23,782 nt of DNA from DASPJQ01 sp035299065 (GCA_035299065.1 DATGXI010000030.1:1-23782), one strand, 5' to 3'; counted from the stretch's first letter, positions 7,917-15,886 are shown. The notes: generated by a model from the letters alone, not told the origin. Program-made: numbers and translations.

Positions 7917-9128
7917 ATGAGCGGTAACACGATTTATGGTTCCGGCAAATCAACTTTAAGGTATATCGGATCTCACATCTCATATCTCATATCTTTTATC
8001 CTGATTTTTTGTTTCGATATACCAAATACACTGGCGCAGGTCATTTATCCTTATCGTACCTGCACATCGCCAAAAGAACTGGTGGAATTTTCAGGCATTG
8101 CTAAATTGGATAAAAACCTTCTTGTGGGTATAAATGATGGTGGCAATTCGCCCACAATTTATTTTATAGATACATCTGGTACTTTGCTCAGGAAACGCAC
8201 CTTTAAAACCATAAAAAACATTGATTGGGAAGATATTTGTTACAGCAATGGCGTATTGACGATTTGCGATGTGGGCGATAACCTGAACACCCGCAAGGAA
8301 ACAGTTTTGTATTTTTATGATGTAAAGCAAGACACCATTACAGGCAGTAAACGCATTCATTTCAACGAAAAAAAAATACCGCTACCAAAGTCAAAAAAAG
8401 ATTATGATTGTGAAGCAGCTATGGCCTTGGGCGATAAAATATGGTTGTTTACAAAAACCCATTCAAGCCCGTATACGGGTAAATCTTATCAATACAATAT
8501 TGAAAAAAACGATAAAAAAACAAATTACACAGCGGTTGATTCAACCAATTTTGGTACACGTGGGTTTATTTATAATTCCGTTACAGGGGCCGCACTTTCA
8601 CCCAAAAACATTGTGGCATTTCTTTCCTGCACCCATGTTTGGTTCAAGTTTAGTTTACTGGATGAAAAATCGTTTTTCAGGAACGTTACACTTGATTTTG
8701 ATTTTGACGGTATAACCCAAAAGGAAGCCATTACATTTTTAAGCGATTATAAATTTGTGGTAGCCGATGAACGAACAGCAGGTATGATGGGTGGAAGGAT
8801 GTATTTCTTTGATCTGAAACCTTACATAACTGGTCAAAAAAAATACACCAAACCAACTGTGAATTTGGCTTCGGTAAAAAAGGGAAAAGAAAAAAACATG
8901 TTTGAACTGGAGATTTCTTTTGTGAAAGGAGCAAAAAAAACAACTGTCCTGTTTTTTGACAAGGAAGCAAATTGTGTGTTTTCCCAGGAAACGGGAGCTA
9001 TGAATGCGAATAAAAAGCAGCGACTTTTACTGGATGTAAAACAGGCAAAACAGGCATCAAAAGCATATAGTTTTTGGATTATTGAAGGCAACCAGGTGGT
9101 GTTTATTGATAAAATAAGGCCGAAATAA
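7917..9128 (+). CDS. Exported protein, probable beta-propeller, function unknown
   Basis: The start chosen is ATG at 7917, one base after the preceding stop; a TTG at 7905 would only add four residues inside the upstream gene. The 403-residue product has an unusual signal sequence (hydrophobic core about 18-35, cleavage plausible after LAQ near 41). The mature part shows propeller-like blades: ELVEFSGIAKLDKNLLVGINDGG, YFIDTSGTLLRKRTF, NIDWEDICYS, ICDVGDN and YDCEAAMALGDKIWLFTK. The NDGG/DWED/GDxGDN pattern is shared by a group of Bacteroidota exported proteins of unknown function. The last 80 residues look like a small beta domain but lack a convincing T9SS sorting signature. The signal-peptide core is encoded by a 7-bp tandem repeat. 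It converges on bioA with one base between stop codons. Confidence 0.75.
   Translation: MSGNTIYGSGKSTLRYIGSHISYLISFILIFCFDIPNTLAQVIYPYRTCTSPKELVEFSGIAKLDKNLLVGINDGGNSPTIYFIDTSGTLLRKRTFKTIKNIDWEDICYSNGVLTICDVGDNLNTRKETVLYFYDVKQDTITGSKRIHFNEKKIPLPKSKKDYDCEAAMALGDKIWLFTKTHSSPYTGKSYQYNIEKNDKKTNYTAVDSTNFGTRGFIYNSVTGAALSPKNIVAFLSCTHVWFKFSLLDEKSFFRNVTLDFDFDGITQKEAITFLSDYKFVVADERTAGMMGGRMYFFDLKPYITGQKKYTKPTVNLASVKKGKEKNMFELEISFVKGAKKTTVLFFDKEANCVFSQETGAMNANKKQRLLLDVKQAKQASKAYSFWIIEGNQVVFIDKIRPK
7970..8000 (+). repeat. 7-bp-period tandem repeat inside a signal-peptide coding region
   Basis: The units ATCTCAC, ATCTCAT, ATCTCAT, ATCTTTT and ATC run head to tail with a 7-bp period. They encode residues 18-28 of the exported protein (GSHISYLISFI). 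A degenerate copy of the same pattern lies between genes at 22821-22848. Confidence 0.8.
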
Positions 9129-9129
9129 A

Positions 9130-10401
9130 TCAGTCAAGTGTTGCTAAAAAACCTTCAATGGTTTTGTATATTTTCTTTAGCTCTTTTTTAGTAATGATGT
9201 AAGGAGGCATTACATAAATTACATTTCCCAAAGGCCTTAGTAAAATTCCTTTTTCAATAAAATACGTATAAATTCTATCACGCAGGCTATTGTCATACCC
9301 TGTTTTCCCTGCGTTAATCTCAAAGCGAAGAATGGTGCCACAAACAGCAACGTTGGTTATTTTTTTATTGCGGGTCAACAGGGTAGAAAATTCCAGGTGA
9401 CATTCGGCAATTTGGTCAATATTATCCAGTGTTTTTTTGTCAAACAGGAGCAGGCTTTCATTGGCAACCGCGCAGGCCAACGGGTTGCCGGTGTATGAGT
9501 GGCCATGATAAAAACGTTTGGCTGGCTCAAGGTTTATGAAAGCGTCAACTATTTTTTTACTTATGAGCGTTGCTCCAAGTGGTAAAATGCCGCCCGTTAA
9601 GCCTTTTGATAAACAAATTAAATCGGGTTTAGTTTCCACATAATCGCTGGCAAGAAATCTTCCGGTACGGTAAAAGCCGGTCATGACTTCATCGGCAATA
9701 CAAACCGTTTTTCTGGTTTTTAGAAAAGCCAATATTTGATTGAGCAGGTGGTAATCATACATGTTCATACCGCCCGCACCTTGTATGATGGGTTCATAAA
9801 TAAAAACAACAGGTCCTTCTGAACATGCGTTTTCAAGGGTTTTAAGCGACTCTGAAAGATTTCCGGTTGACGGCAGGGGAATTTGTATGGAATCAAATAA
9901 AAAGCCCTCAAAAGCCGAATTAAACAGGTTTTTGCCGCCAGCACTCATGGCACCAAACGTATCGCCATGATACGCATGTTCAATGGAAACAATTTTTATG
10001 TTTTTTGAATCCCTGCCAAGATACTGGATGGCCAGTTTTAAAGCTACTTCAACGGCAGTAGAGCCATTGTCGGAATAAAAAACCTTATCATACAAATTAC
10101 CAGTTTTTGTAAGCAGCGATTTTGCCAGGCGTATAGCAGGCTCATGCGTAAATCCTGAGAAAATTATGTGATCGGTTTTCCTGAATTGCCTGTTGAGGGC
10201 ATTTTTCAAGCGGGTATTTCCATGACCGTGTACATTTACCCACCACGAAGAAACAGCATCAATGTACTTTTTGTTGGCCGTGTCGTAAAGATAAATGCCT
10301 TTTGATTTTTTGATGACGATGTTTTGTGAGCCGGGTAGGGCAAAGGGGTGCCAAATGGCATTGGTATCAGTTTCCTGCAAAAAAAAGCCCCGATTGTTCA
10401 T
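9130..10401 (-). CDS. bioA: Adenosylmethionine-8-amino-7-oxononanoate aminotransferase (biotin synthesis)
   Basis: This 423-residue class III PLP aminotransferase converts 7-keto-8-aminopelargonate to 7,8-diaminopelargonate, using S-adenosylmethionine as amino donor. Visible signatures are IWHPFAL (16-22), SSWWVNVHGHG with the BioA-typical W53-W54, SDNGSTAVEVALK, AYHGDTFGAMS (Y144), IADEVMTGF (D237), LSKGLTGG with the PLP lysine K266, and YHGHSYTGNPLAC. The WW and WHPF features favour BioA over other class III transaminases. The ATG at 10401 lies in the hairpin that appears to end porP transcription; an in-frame TTG eight codons in (giving MQETDTNAIWHPF) is an alternative start just after the T-tract. 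No other bio gene is in view. It converges with the exported propeller gene. Confidence 0.94.
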   Translation of the reverse strand: MNNRGFFLQETDTNAIWHPFALPGSQNIVIKKSKGIYLYDTANKKYIDAVSSWWVNVHGHGNTRLKNALNRQFRKTDHIIFSGFTHEPAIRLAKSLLTKTGNLYDKVFYSDNGSTAVEVALKLAIQYLGRDSKNIKIVSIEHAYHGDTFGAMSAGGKNLFNSAFEGFLFDSIQIPLPSTGNLSESLKTLENACSEGPVVFIYEPIIQGAGGMNMYDYHLLNQILAFLKTRKTVCIADEVMTGFYRTGRFLASDYVETKPDLICLSKGLTGGILPLGATLISKKIVDAFINLEPAKRFYHGHSYTGNPLACAVANESLLLFDKKTLDNIDQIAECHLEFSTLLTRNKKITNVAVCGTILRFEINAGKTGYDNSLRDRIYTYFIEKGILLRPLGNVIYVMPPYIITKKELKKIYKTIEGFLATLD

Positions 10402-10408
10402 CGGGGCT
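10379..10408 (-). terminator. Intrinsic terminator/attenuator after porP, overlapping the bioA start
   Basis: On the minus strand AGCCCCGA (10408-10401) pairs with TCGGGGCT (10393-10386) around the 7-base loop TGAACAA, followed by T through 10379. The porP stop ends at 10432, so the hairpin sits at the normal terminator distance. The annotated bioA ATG is 10401-10399: its A is the last stem base and TG opens the loop. Confidence 0.87.
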
Positions 10409-10431
10409 AATTTAGTGTATTTAAGTTTTAC

Positions 10432-11877
10432 TTATTCCATTAGTTTGAAAATCCATGAATCAGGTTTTTCCTTCTTGATCTCGTTGGTTAAATCAATTGC
10501 TGATTCTTCGTCAGTCGTGTAAAGAACCGAATTGTAATAGAACTTACGTTTCTTGTTAAAAATGGTCATTACCTTGATTTGCTTTTGCTTTTCGTAGAAC
10601 TCTTTATTGGCCTTAGCATTGCTAACGTTCCTGAACGATTCAACAATAACATAATATCCCGGGGTAATGTCGGCTCCGTTCTCATCGGTATAATCTGTTA
10701 CCGATTCGGCACGAATTAGCTTGTTATTCGGGTCAGTGGTGTTGTTGGTTGTTGTATTAGTTGTGTTGGTATTGTTATTAGGCGTGTTATTGGTGTTTTT
10801 GCCCATGTCTTTTTGAGCGTTGGCCAATGAATCCTGGCGTTCTTTCAATTTCTTGATTTCTTCATCATGGATAAGGTCACGTTTTTTCAACTCATTTGAA
10901 AGACTGTCGCTACGGTTTTGAGCCGCTTCAATTTTTGACATCAATTCCTTCATTTTAGTGTCATCCATGCCTTTTGAACCACCAAATGAATAACCAAGCA
11001 TAATTTCATGACCACCGCCACCGCTGTATGATTTTACGGTTGAAATAGGCAGTTCATACGTATACCCGGCAATTAGTGATTTGTTTAGCTTAATACCGGC
11101 AGTAAGTCCTACGGCCTGGTTAAGCCTGAAGGAGAAACCACCACGAATCATGTCTTTCCATTCAAAAATGGCGTTTACATCAAACCCAATCGGAGCACCT
11201 TGCGTGTAACGCACCATAATTGAAGGCAACGCTTTCACTTCGGCCGACTCGCTAATCATAACACCGTACTGTGCGCTAAACACATAATGTTGCTGCAGTT
11301 TTTGGTAAATTCCGGTACCGTCATTGTTGTTGAAACCAATTTTATTTCCCACCAATTGCAGGGCCGAAATTCCGATGCGTAATTCTTTCCATATATAAGC
11401 TACACCAAAATTGGCGTCAAAGGTGACTTTACGCCTGTTACTGTTTACCATGAACGGGTCACCGTTGTCTTTAACAATGGCGCGTGACATGTCAACACGG
11501 TTGTCAATCATACCAAATGATAATCCGGGAACAATGAACTGGTCTTCGGCAATTTTAAATTTGTATGAATAAGAGGTGTAAAGCCCACTGCGGTGGAACA
11601 TATCAGTTTGATCACTGAACATGGAAACACCAAGTCCTACTTTGTTATCCCATACCGGGCCGTCAACTGTAATTGCATAAGTAACCGGAGCACCTGGCAT
11701 ATCTTTCCATTGCGAACGGTGAATCACATAAGCATTTGCTTTATCGCCCTGGCCTGTAAAAGCAGGATTATAAATAAACGGGTTGTAATAATATTGGCTG
11801 AATATAGGTAATTGCTGCGCGTTGCTCATGCTCACAAATCCGGCCAAAATACTGGTTGTATATATTAACTTTTTCAT
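10432..11877 (-). CDS. PorP/SprF family T9SS-associated outer-membrane protein with coiled coil and SPOR-like tail
   Basis: This is a 481-residue protein. A signal peptide (1-20, cut after SNA) precedes a PorP/SprF-like region of about 280 residues: QQLPIFSQYYYNPFIYNPAFTG, then HRSQWKDMPGAP, then alternating beta strands to about 298. Next come a coiled coil (about 305-358), an Asn/Thr linker (361-386, mostly N and T), and a C-terminal domain (406-480: GYYVIVESFRNVSNAKAN ... YNSVLYTTDEESA) that resembles SPOR. PorP/SprF proteins are outer-membrane partners of type IX secretion and of the surface display of T9SS type B substrates. The tail would sit in the periplasm and could touch peptidoglycan. 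It starts 32 bp after the stop of the repeat adhesin that carries such a sorting domain, which suggests a dedicated pair. It is longer than plain PorP/SprF proteins by the whole tail. Confidence 0.88.
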   Translation of the reverse strand: MKKLIYTTSILAGFVSMSNAQQLPIFSQYYYNPFIYNPAFTGQGDKANAYVIHRSQWKDMPGAPVTYAITVDGPVWDNKVGLGVSMFSDQTDMFHRSGLYTSYSYKFKIAEDQFIVPGLSFGMIDNRVDMSRAIVKDNGDPFMVNSNRRKVTFDANFGVAYIWKELRIGISALQLVGNKIGFNNNDGTGIYQKLQQHYVFSAQYGVMISESAEVKALPSIMVRYTQGAPIGFDVNAIFEWKDMIRGGFSFRLNQAVGLTAGIKLNKSLIAGYTYELPISTVKSYSGGGGHEIMLGYSFGGSKGMDDTKMKELMSKIEAAQNRSDSLSNELKKRDLIHDEEIKKLKERQDSLANAQKDMGKNTNNTPNNNTNTTNTTTNNTTDPNNKLIRAESVTDYTDENGADITPGYYVIVESFRNVSNAKANKEFYEKQKQIKVMTIFNKKRKFYYNSVLYTTDEESAIDLTNEIKKEKPDSWIFKLME

Positions 11878-11909
11878 AGTTTCTTTGCTTTTTAAGTTAC
11901 CGCTGTTAC

Positions 11910-14900
11910 TTAATTATTTCTCAATACGTTTACTGAACCTTTCAACACACTTTCAGAATCGGTGAAAGTGATCACGTAATAATAAGTACCATCAGGTAAC
12001 AATGTTCCGTTGAATGTTCCTCCCCAGGTATTGTCATAATCATCCATAGTAAATACAGGTTGACCTGCACGGTTGTAAACTTTTACCGAGTTGCCAGGGA
12101 AAAGGTCAATGTTTTGAATAAACCATGTGTCGTTGAAACCATCTTCGTTAGGGGTAACCAGGTTAGTAATTACCAGGTTAATAACCTCTTCAACGGTAAC
12201 ATTAACTGTGTCTGTGTCTGTACATCCTGATGAGTTGGTAACCGTTAGTATATACGAGGTGGTTGTGAGTGGAGATGCAAGTGGGCTTGAAGAAGTTGAA
12301 TCGTTTAATGTAATCCCCGGGGTCCACATATATGTTCCACCACCACTACCTGTTAGCATTACACTTTCACCCATATTAATGGTAGTGTCAATTCCGGCAT
12401 AAGCTGTTGGTGCAGGCAATTCCACTACATCAATGATGTTGGTATTGATACAACCTGTTGAAGTGTCAGTAATTGTTAATGTTACGCTAATACTTGTGTC
12501 AATTAAAGTTGAAAATGTGGTATCACCAGTGCTCCAGTCATAATCATAATTGGCATTGAATACTGCATAAAGAGTAGTGGTGTCTTCGGCACAGAATAAA
12601 GTTCCATTCGAGGTCATTACACTTACATCAGGCAATGGATTTACTACTGCGGTAAATGTAATGGTATCAAGACAAAGGAAATTGCTCATGGCAACAAGTG
12701 TTACATTGTACGTGCCTGGAGTATCGTACTGGTGTAAAGGGCTACCCAACACAGCGCTGGTTCCATCACCAAAATCCCATGTGTTTAATACAACTGAACC
12801 GTTTGGAATGGTTGATTGGTTTACAAATGAAAGCGATGTGTTTAAACAGGCAGTATCACTTGCAAACATGGCAACTGGTTTAGGATAGGCTGTAAATATT
12901 GCGTAACTTGAACTGTCAATAGCACATGATCCACTTTGTACGTTGGCACGTACCAGCGTTGTGTCGCTAAAGTTTAAGAAGTTAAGGGTTGAAGTTAGTG
13001 CACCAGGAATAATTGACCAGGTAGCACCATTATCGGTAGAGAATTCCCAGTTCACAATAGTTCCAACATTACTTGTTAAGGTAAATACACCACTGTTTTG
13101 TCCTTCACAGCCGGCCTGGTTGCTGTTTACAACACCACCATCTGATTGTGGATTAACGGTAATAGTAGCAGGAGCTGAAGTTGTAGCCGGACAAACACCA
13201 CTTTGTACACGCGCCCTGAATAAACTTGTAGTTAAAAGGTTATTATAAATCTGTTCAGTAGTATTGTTTGCAAGTGTTAACCATGTTGTACCATTGTCAG
13301 TTGACAATTCCCAGTTAAGTACATCGCCTGTTTGTGCGCCAAGCACCAACGTATCGTTATTGGCACCAGCACAAACGGTATCATCAATTGTTATAGCTCC
13401 GCCAACAGTTGCGTCATCCACATTTACGTCAACTATGTCAGTTGTATCGTTCGGACAAACGCCACTTGATACAATAACACGGTACGTCATGGTTGCAGAA
13501 AGGCCTGAATAATTAAAAATAGGACTGGTGCTTCCAGTTGGTGTAAAGCTAAAGCCACCATCGTTGGATTCTTCCCAGTCAACAATTGTATTGGTGTATC
13601 CAACCAATGTTAACGATCCGAAATTTGCAGTTGCACAAACCGTTGTTCCACCAATTATATTACCCGCTGCTGCAGCAGGATCTACCGTAATGGTAGCCGG
13701 TGTTGAGTTTGATGCCGGGCAAACGCCATTCTGAATTAATGTCCTGAACAATGTTGTTGTAGCTAAGTTATTGTATGCTTGTTGTGTTGTTGTATTTGCA
13801 ATTGGCAACCAGGTAAAGCCACCATCATTTGAAAATTGCCATTCAACTACCGACCCTGTGAAACCACCGGCATCTAAGGTGTCGGCATTGGAACCGGCAC
13901 ACACAGTTGTGGAAACCGTCACTCCACCAGCAACAGTATTATTGTCTACTGTTATTTGTAGTGTATCACTGTATCCGTTAGGACAAACACCGTTTTTTAC
14001 CTGTACCCTGTAAAGTGTAGTTTGGCTCAGGTTGGTGAAGTTGTTATTTGCAGTTGTGTTTATAATGTTTGACCAGCTGGAGCCACCATCGGTTGACGAT
14101 TCCCAGTTAAGAATTGTTCCACGTTCGCTGGCAAGTGAAAGCGTGCCTGAGTTTACACCCGCACAAACAGTTACTGGTGAACTCAAGGTTCCACCAAGGG
14201 TTGTAGAGTCAACCGTGAGTGTAATGGTGTCAGAATATTTTGCTGCGCAAACACCACTTTTTACCTGCGTACGGTATAATGTAGTGCTTAAAAGATTTAA
14301 ATAATTTTCGCTGGTTGTTGTGTTGGCAATGGGTGTCCATACAACGCCACCATCAGTTGAACTTTCCCAATTAAGGATTGAACCAAGGCTACCTGCAAGG
14401 TTAAGTGTTCCGGAGTTTGAACCTGAACACAAAGTTGCATTGGATGATAAACTTCCTGCGCTTGTAGCGGGGTCAACTGTAATTATTGCGGTATCAGAAA
14501 ACGTTGCAGCACACACACCACTTGTTACCCTAACCCTGTAATACATGGTTGATGAAAGGTTGGTGTAGGCTTGAGAAGCTGTGGCATTGGCTGGTAGAAT
14601 GGTACTAAAAGTAATACCATCGGTTGACGATTGCCAGCTGCGTGTTCCTGTTTCACCGGCTATGTTAAGAGAACCAGCATTTCCGCTGGCACAAACTGTA
14701 TCACTTGTGCTAACAGAACCTCCAACCGAAGCTGGATTAACGGTTAGGGTTTTTACACCAGAAAATACAGCAGGACAAGAGTTGTTTTGAACGCTAACTC
14801 TAAAAAATGTTGTAGCAGTAAGACCAGCATATGCATGTGTATTTCCAGCATGGCCTAAACTAGTATAAGGTCCACCAGCAGCAGGTGCCGATTGCCAATC

Positions 14901-15677
14901 AAGCACAACACCTGTTTTTCCGGTACTGGTAAGTGTTCCCGAATTTGAAGTAATACATACTTGTGTAGCCCCTGTAATAGTACCACCAACCGAAACTGCA
15001 TCAATTGTCATAGATGCTGAAGTAGACGGTACATCTCCACAACCTGCATTGTTTACAACGGCACGGTAAAGCGTAGGAACAGTTAAGTTGTTGTAGGTTT
15101 GCGTGGTGGTGGTATTTGAAATTGGAATAAATATCGTACCTCCGTCAGTTGAATACTCCCAGCTAACTACAGTTCCTGTATGACCGCTTAGCGTTACGTT
15201 ACCGCTGTTGGACCCGTTACAAACATTTGTTCCTCCACTTACTGTTCCACCAAACGAAGCCGCATTGTTGGTAACTGAATAGTTGGAATAGGTATCATTA
15301 CTTGTATTAATGTCAGCAACACTTGTTAAGGTAACAGTTGCATCAAGGTCATAGGTACCAGCAACTGAAAGATTGGCCGTTGCAGCAAACGTATGTATAT
15401 ATGTACTGTTTGCAAGAAGTGTGGCTGCCAGCGTTACTGATTCGGTTGCAATAACAACGTTGTTAACCGAAAAAGAAACATCAAAGGTTGTTCCCGCTGG
15501 TAAGTTTGTACCAAATGCCACTAAATTAACTGTTACAGTTTCGGTGGATGTTAGGGAACAACCAGTAACGGGAGCACTAAAGCTACCGAAGGGAGCTTGC
15601 AAAGCAAGGTCTTGACCAAAGTTGTTAAAATGTGTTAGGAGCAAGAAACTTCCTGCCACGAGTAATCGTTTTATCAT
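11910..15677 (-). CDS. Large secreted repeat adhesin with T9SS type B (gliding-motility-associated) C-terminal domain
   Basis: The start chosen is ATG at 15677, giving MIKRLLVAGSFLLLTHFNNFGQ, a clear signal peptide. An upstream in-frame ATG at 15764 would bury the signal behind 29 charged residues and lies upstream of the promoter element at 15692-15699. The 1255-residue product has an N-terminal beta domain (to about 138), nine Ig-like repeats of exactly 88 residues (139-930), a PKD-like domain (about 931-1012, WDFGDGTS ... HQYDTPGTYNVTLVA), two further Ig/PKD-like segments, and a type B sorting domain (about 1165-1255: VTPNEDGFNDTW ... KVYNRAGQPVF ... LLPDGTYYYVI). Such proteins cross the outer membrane through T9SS and remain on the surface or are released. 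It is very rich in Thr, Ser, Asn and Val, and poor in Lys. The adjacent porP is a likely partner. Its ligand is unknown. Confidence 0.9.
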   Translation of the reverse strand: MIKRLLVAGSFLLLTHFNNFGQDLALQAPFGSFSAPVTGCSLTSTETVTVNLVAFGTNLPAGTTFDVSFSVNNVVIATESVTLAATLLANSTYIHTFAATANLSVAGTYDLDATVTLTSVADINTSNDTYSNYSVTNNAASFGGTVSGGTNVCNGSNSGNVTLSGHTGTVVSWEYSTDGGTIFIPISNTTTTQTYNNLTVPTLYRAVVNNAGCGDVPSTSASMTIDAVSVGGTITGATQVCITSNSGTLTSTGKTGVVLDWQSAPAAGGPYTSLGHAGNTHAYAGLTATTFFRVSVQNNSCPAVFSGVKTLTVNPASVGGSVSTSDTVCASGNAGSLNIAGETGTRSWQSSTDGITFSTILPANATASQAYTNLSSTMYYRVRVTSGVCAATFSDTAIITVDPATSAGSLSSNATLCSGSNSGTLNLAGSLGSILNWESSTDGGVVWTPIANTTTSENYLNLLSTTLYRTQVKSGVCAAKYSDTITLTVDSTTLGGTLSSPVTVCAGVNSGTLSLASERGTILNWESSTDGGSSWSNIINTTANNNFTNLSQTTLYRVQVKNGVCPNGYSDTLQITVDNNTVAGGVTVSTTVCAGSNADTLDAGGFTGSVVEWQFSNDGGFTWLPIANTTTQQAYNNLATTTLFRTLIQNGVCPASNSTPATITVDPAAAAGNIIGGTTVCATANFGSLTLVGYTNTIVDWEESNDGGFSFTPTGSTSPIFNYSGLSATMTYRVIVSSGVCPNDTTDIVDVNVDDATVGGAITIDDTVCAGANNDTLVLGAQTGDVLNWELSTDNGTTWLTLANNTTEQIYNNLLTTSLFRARVQSGVCPATTSAPATITVNPQSDGGVVNSNQAGCEGQNSGVFTLTSNVGTIVNWEFSTDNGATWSIIPGALTSTLNFLNFSDTTLVRANVQSGSCAIDSSSYAIFTAYPKPVAMFASDTACLNTSLSFVNQSTIPNGSVVLNTWDFGDGTSAVLGSPLHQYDTPGTYNVTLVAMSNFLCLDTITFTAVVNPLPDVSVMTSNGTLFCAEDTTTLYAVFNANYDYDWSTGDTTFSTLIDTSISVTLTITDTSTGCINTNIIDVVELPAPTAYAGIDTTINMGESVMLTGSGGGTYMWTPGITLNDSTSSSPLASPLTTTSYILTVTNSSGCTDTDTVNVTVEEVINLVITNLVTPNEDGFNDTWFIQNIDLFPGNSVKVYNRAGQPVFTMDDYDNTWGGTFNGTLLPDGTYYYVITFTDSESVLKGSVNVLRNN
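12888..15263 (-). repeat. Nine tandem 264-bp coding repeats (88-residue Ig-like units)
   Basis: In gene order the units are 15000-15263, 14736-14999, 14472-14735, 14208-14471, 13944-14207, 13680-13943, 13416-13679, 13152-13415 and 12888-13151. Every unit is exactly 88 codons. Conserved positions are G6 (often GG), VC at 14-15, SG near 20-21, W at 34-35 followed by STDGG, a YNNL-like motif ending at 60, YR near 66-67, GVC at 73-75, and an ending ITVD. The two cysteines at 15 and 75 recur in all units (76 in the ninth), so one disulfide per domain is likely. DNA identity between units is only moderate, so the duplications are not recent. Confidence 0.93.
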
Positions 15678-15691
15678 GAGACTGTTTTTTA

Positions 15692-15699
15692 CAAAGTTA
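15692..15699 (-). promoter_or_regulatory. -7 promoter element for the adhesin-porP unit
   Basis: The minus strand reads TAACTTTG, matching TAnnTTTG, ending 14 bases before the ATG at 15677. It supports that start over the ATG at 15764 and faces the divergent element at 15867-15874. Confidence 0.55.
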
Positions 15700-15866
15700 T
15701 TAACATTTTTGAATTCCCTGTTGACAAACTTTAGACGAAAGTTTTTTATTTTGGTTTCAATCATTTGTCTAAAAGCATGAATTAAAGGACGAAACTCACC
15801 TTTTTTTACTTTAGAATTTATTTTAAAATCCCTACTGTAAAAGTGCTATGAATCATTAATTTAACG

Positions 15867-15874
15867 TACTTTTG
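15867..15874 (+). promoter_or_regulatory. -7 promoter element for the acidic protein-secG unit
   Basis: TACTTTTG matches TAnnTTTG and ends 12 bases before the ATG at 15887. A possible TTG start at 15872 would lie inside this element, which argues against it. Confidence 0.55.
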
Positions 15875-15886
15875 CCCCCCATTAAA

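Noticed and set aside
8404..8715. 103-codon plus-strand frame within the propeller gene
   Set aside because: It is in another frame of a gene with a signal peptide and conserved motifs; it has no motifs of its own.
12888..15263. Possible CRISPR array from the regular 264-bp spacing
   Set aside because: The units are long, diverged and coding throughout, with no short identical repeats or unique spacers and no cas genes.
12127..15615. Series of plus-strand open frames of 60-103 codons opposite the adhesin
   Set aside because: They recur once per 264-bp repeat unit, are antisense to a well-supported gene, start at arbitrary points and share no protein-like motifs; they are by-products of repeat codon usage.
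15678..15764. Upstream ATG at 15764 as adhesin start
   Set aside because: It adds 29 charged residues before a clear signal peptide and lies upstream of the TAnnTTTG element at 15692-15699.
15872..15886. TTG at 15872 as start of the acidic protein
   Set aside because: The TTG is part of the promoter element TACTTTTG; ATG at 15887 gives a normal N-terminus.
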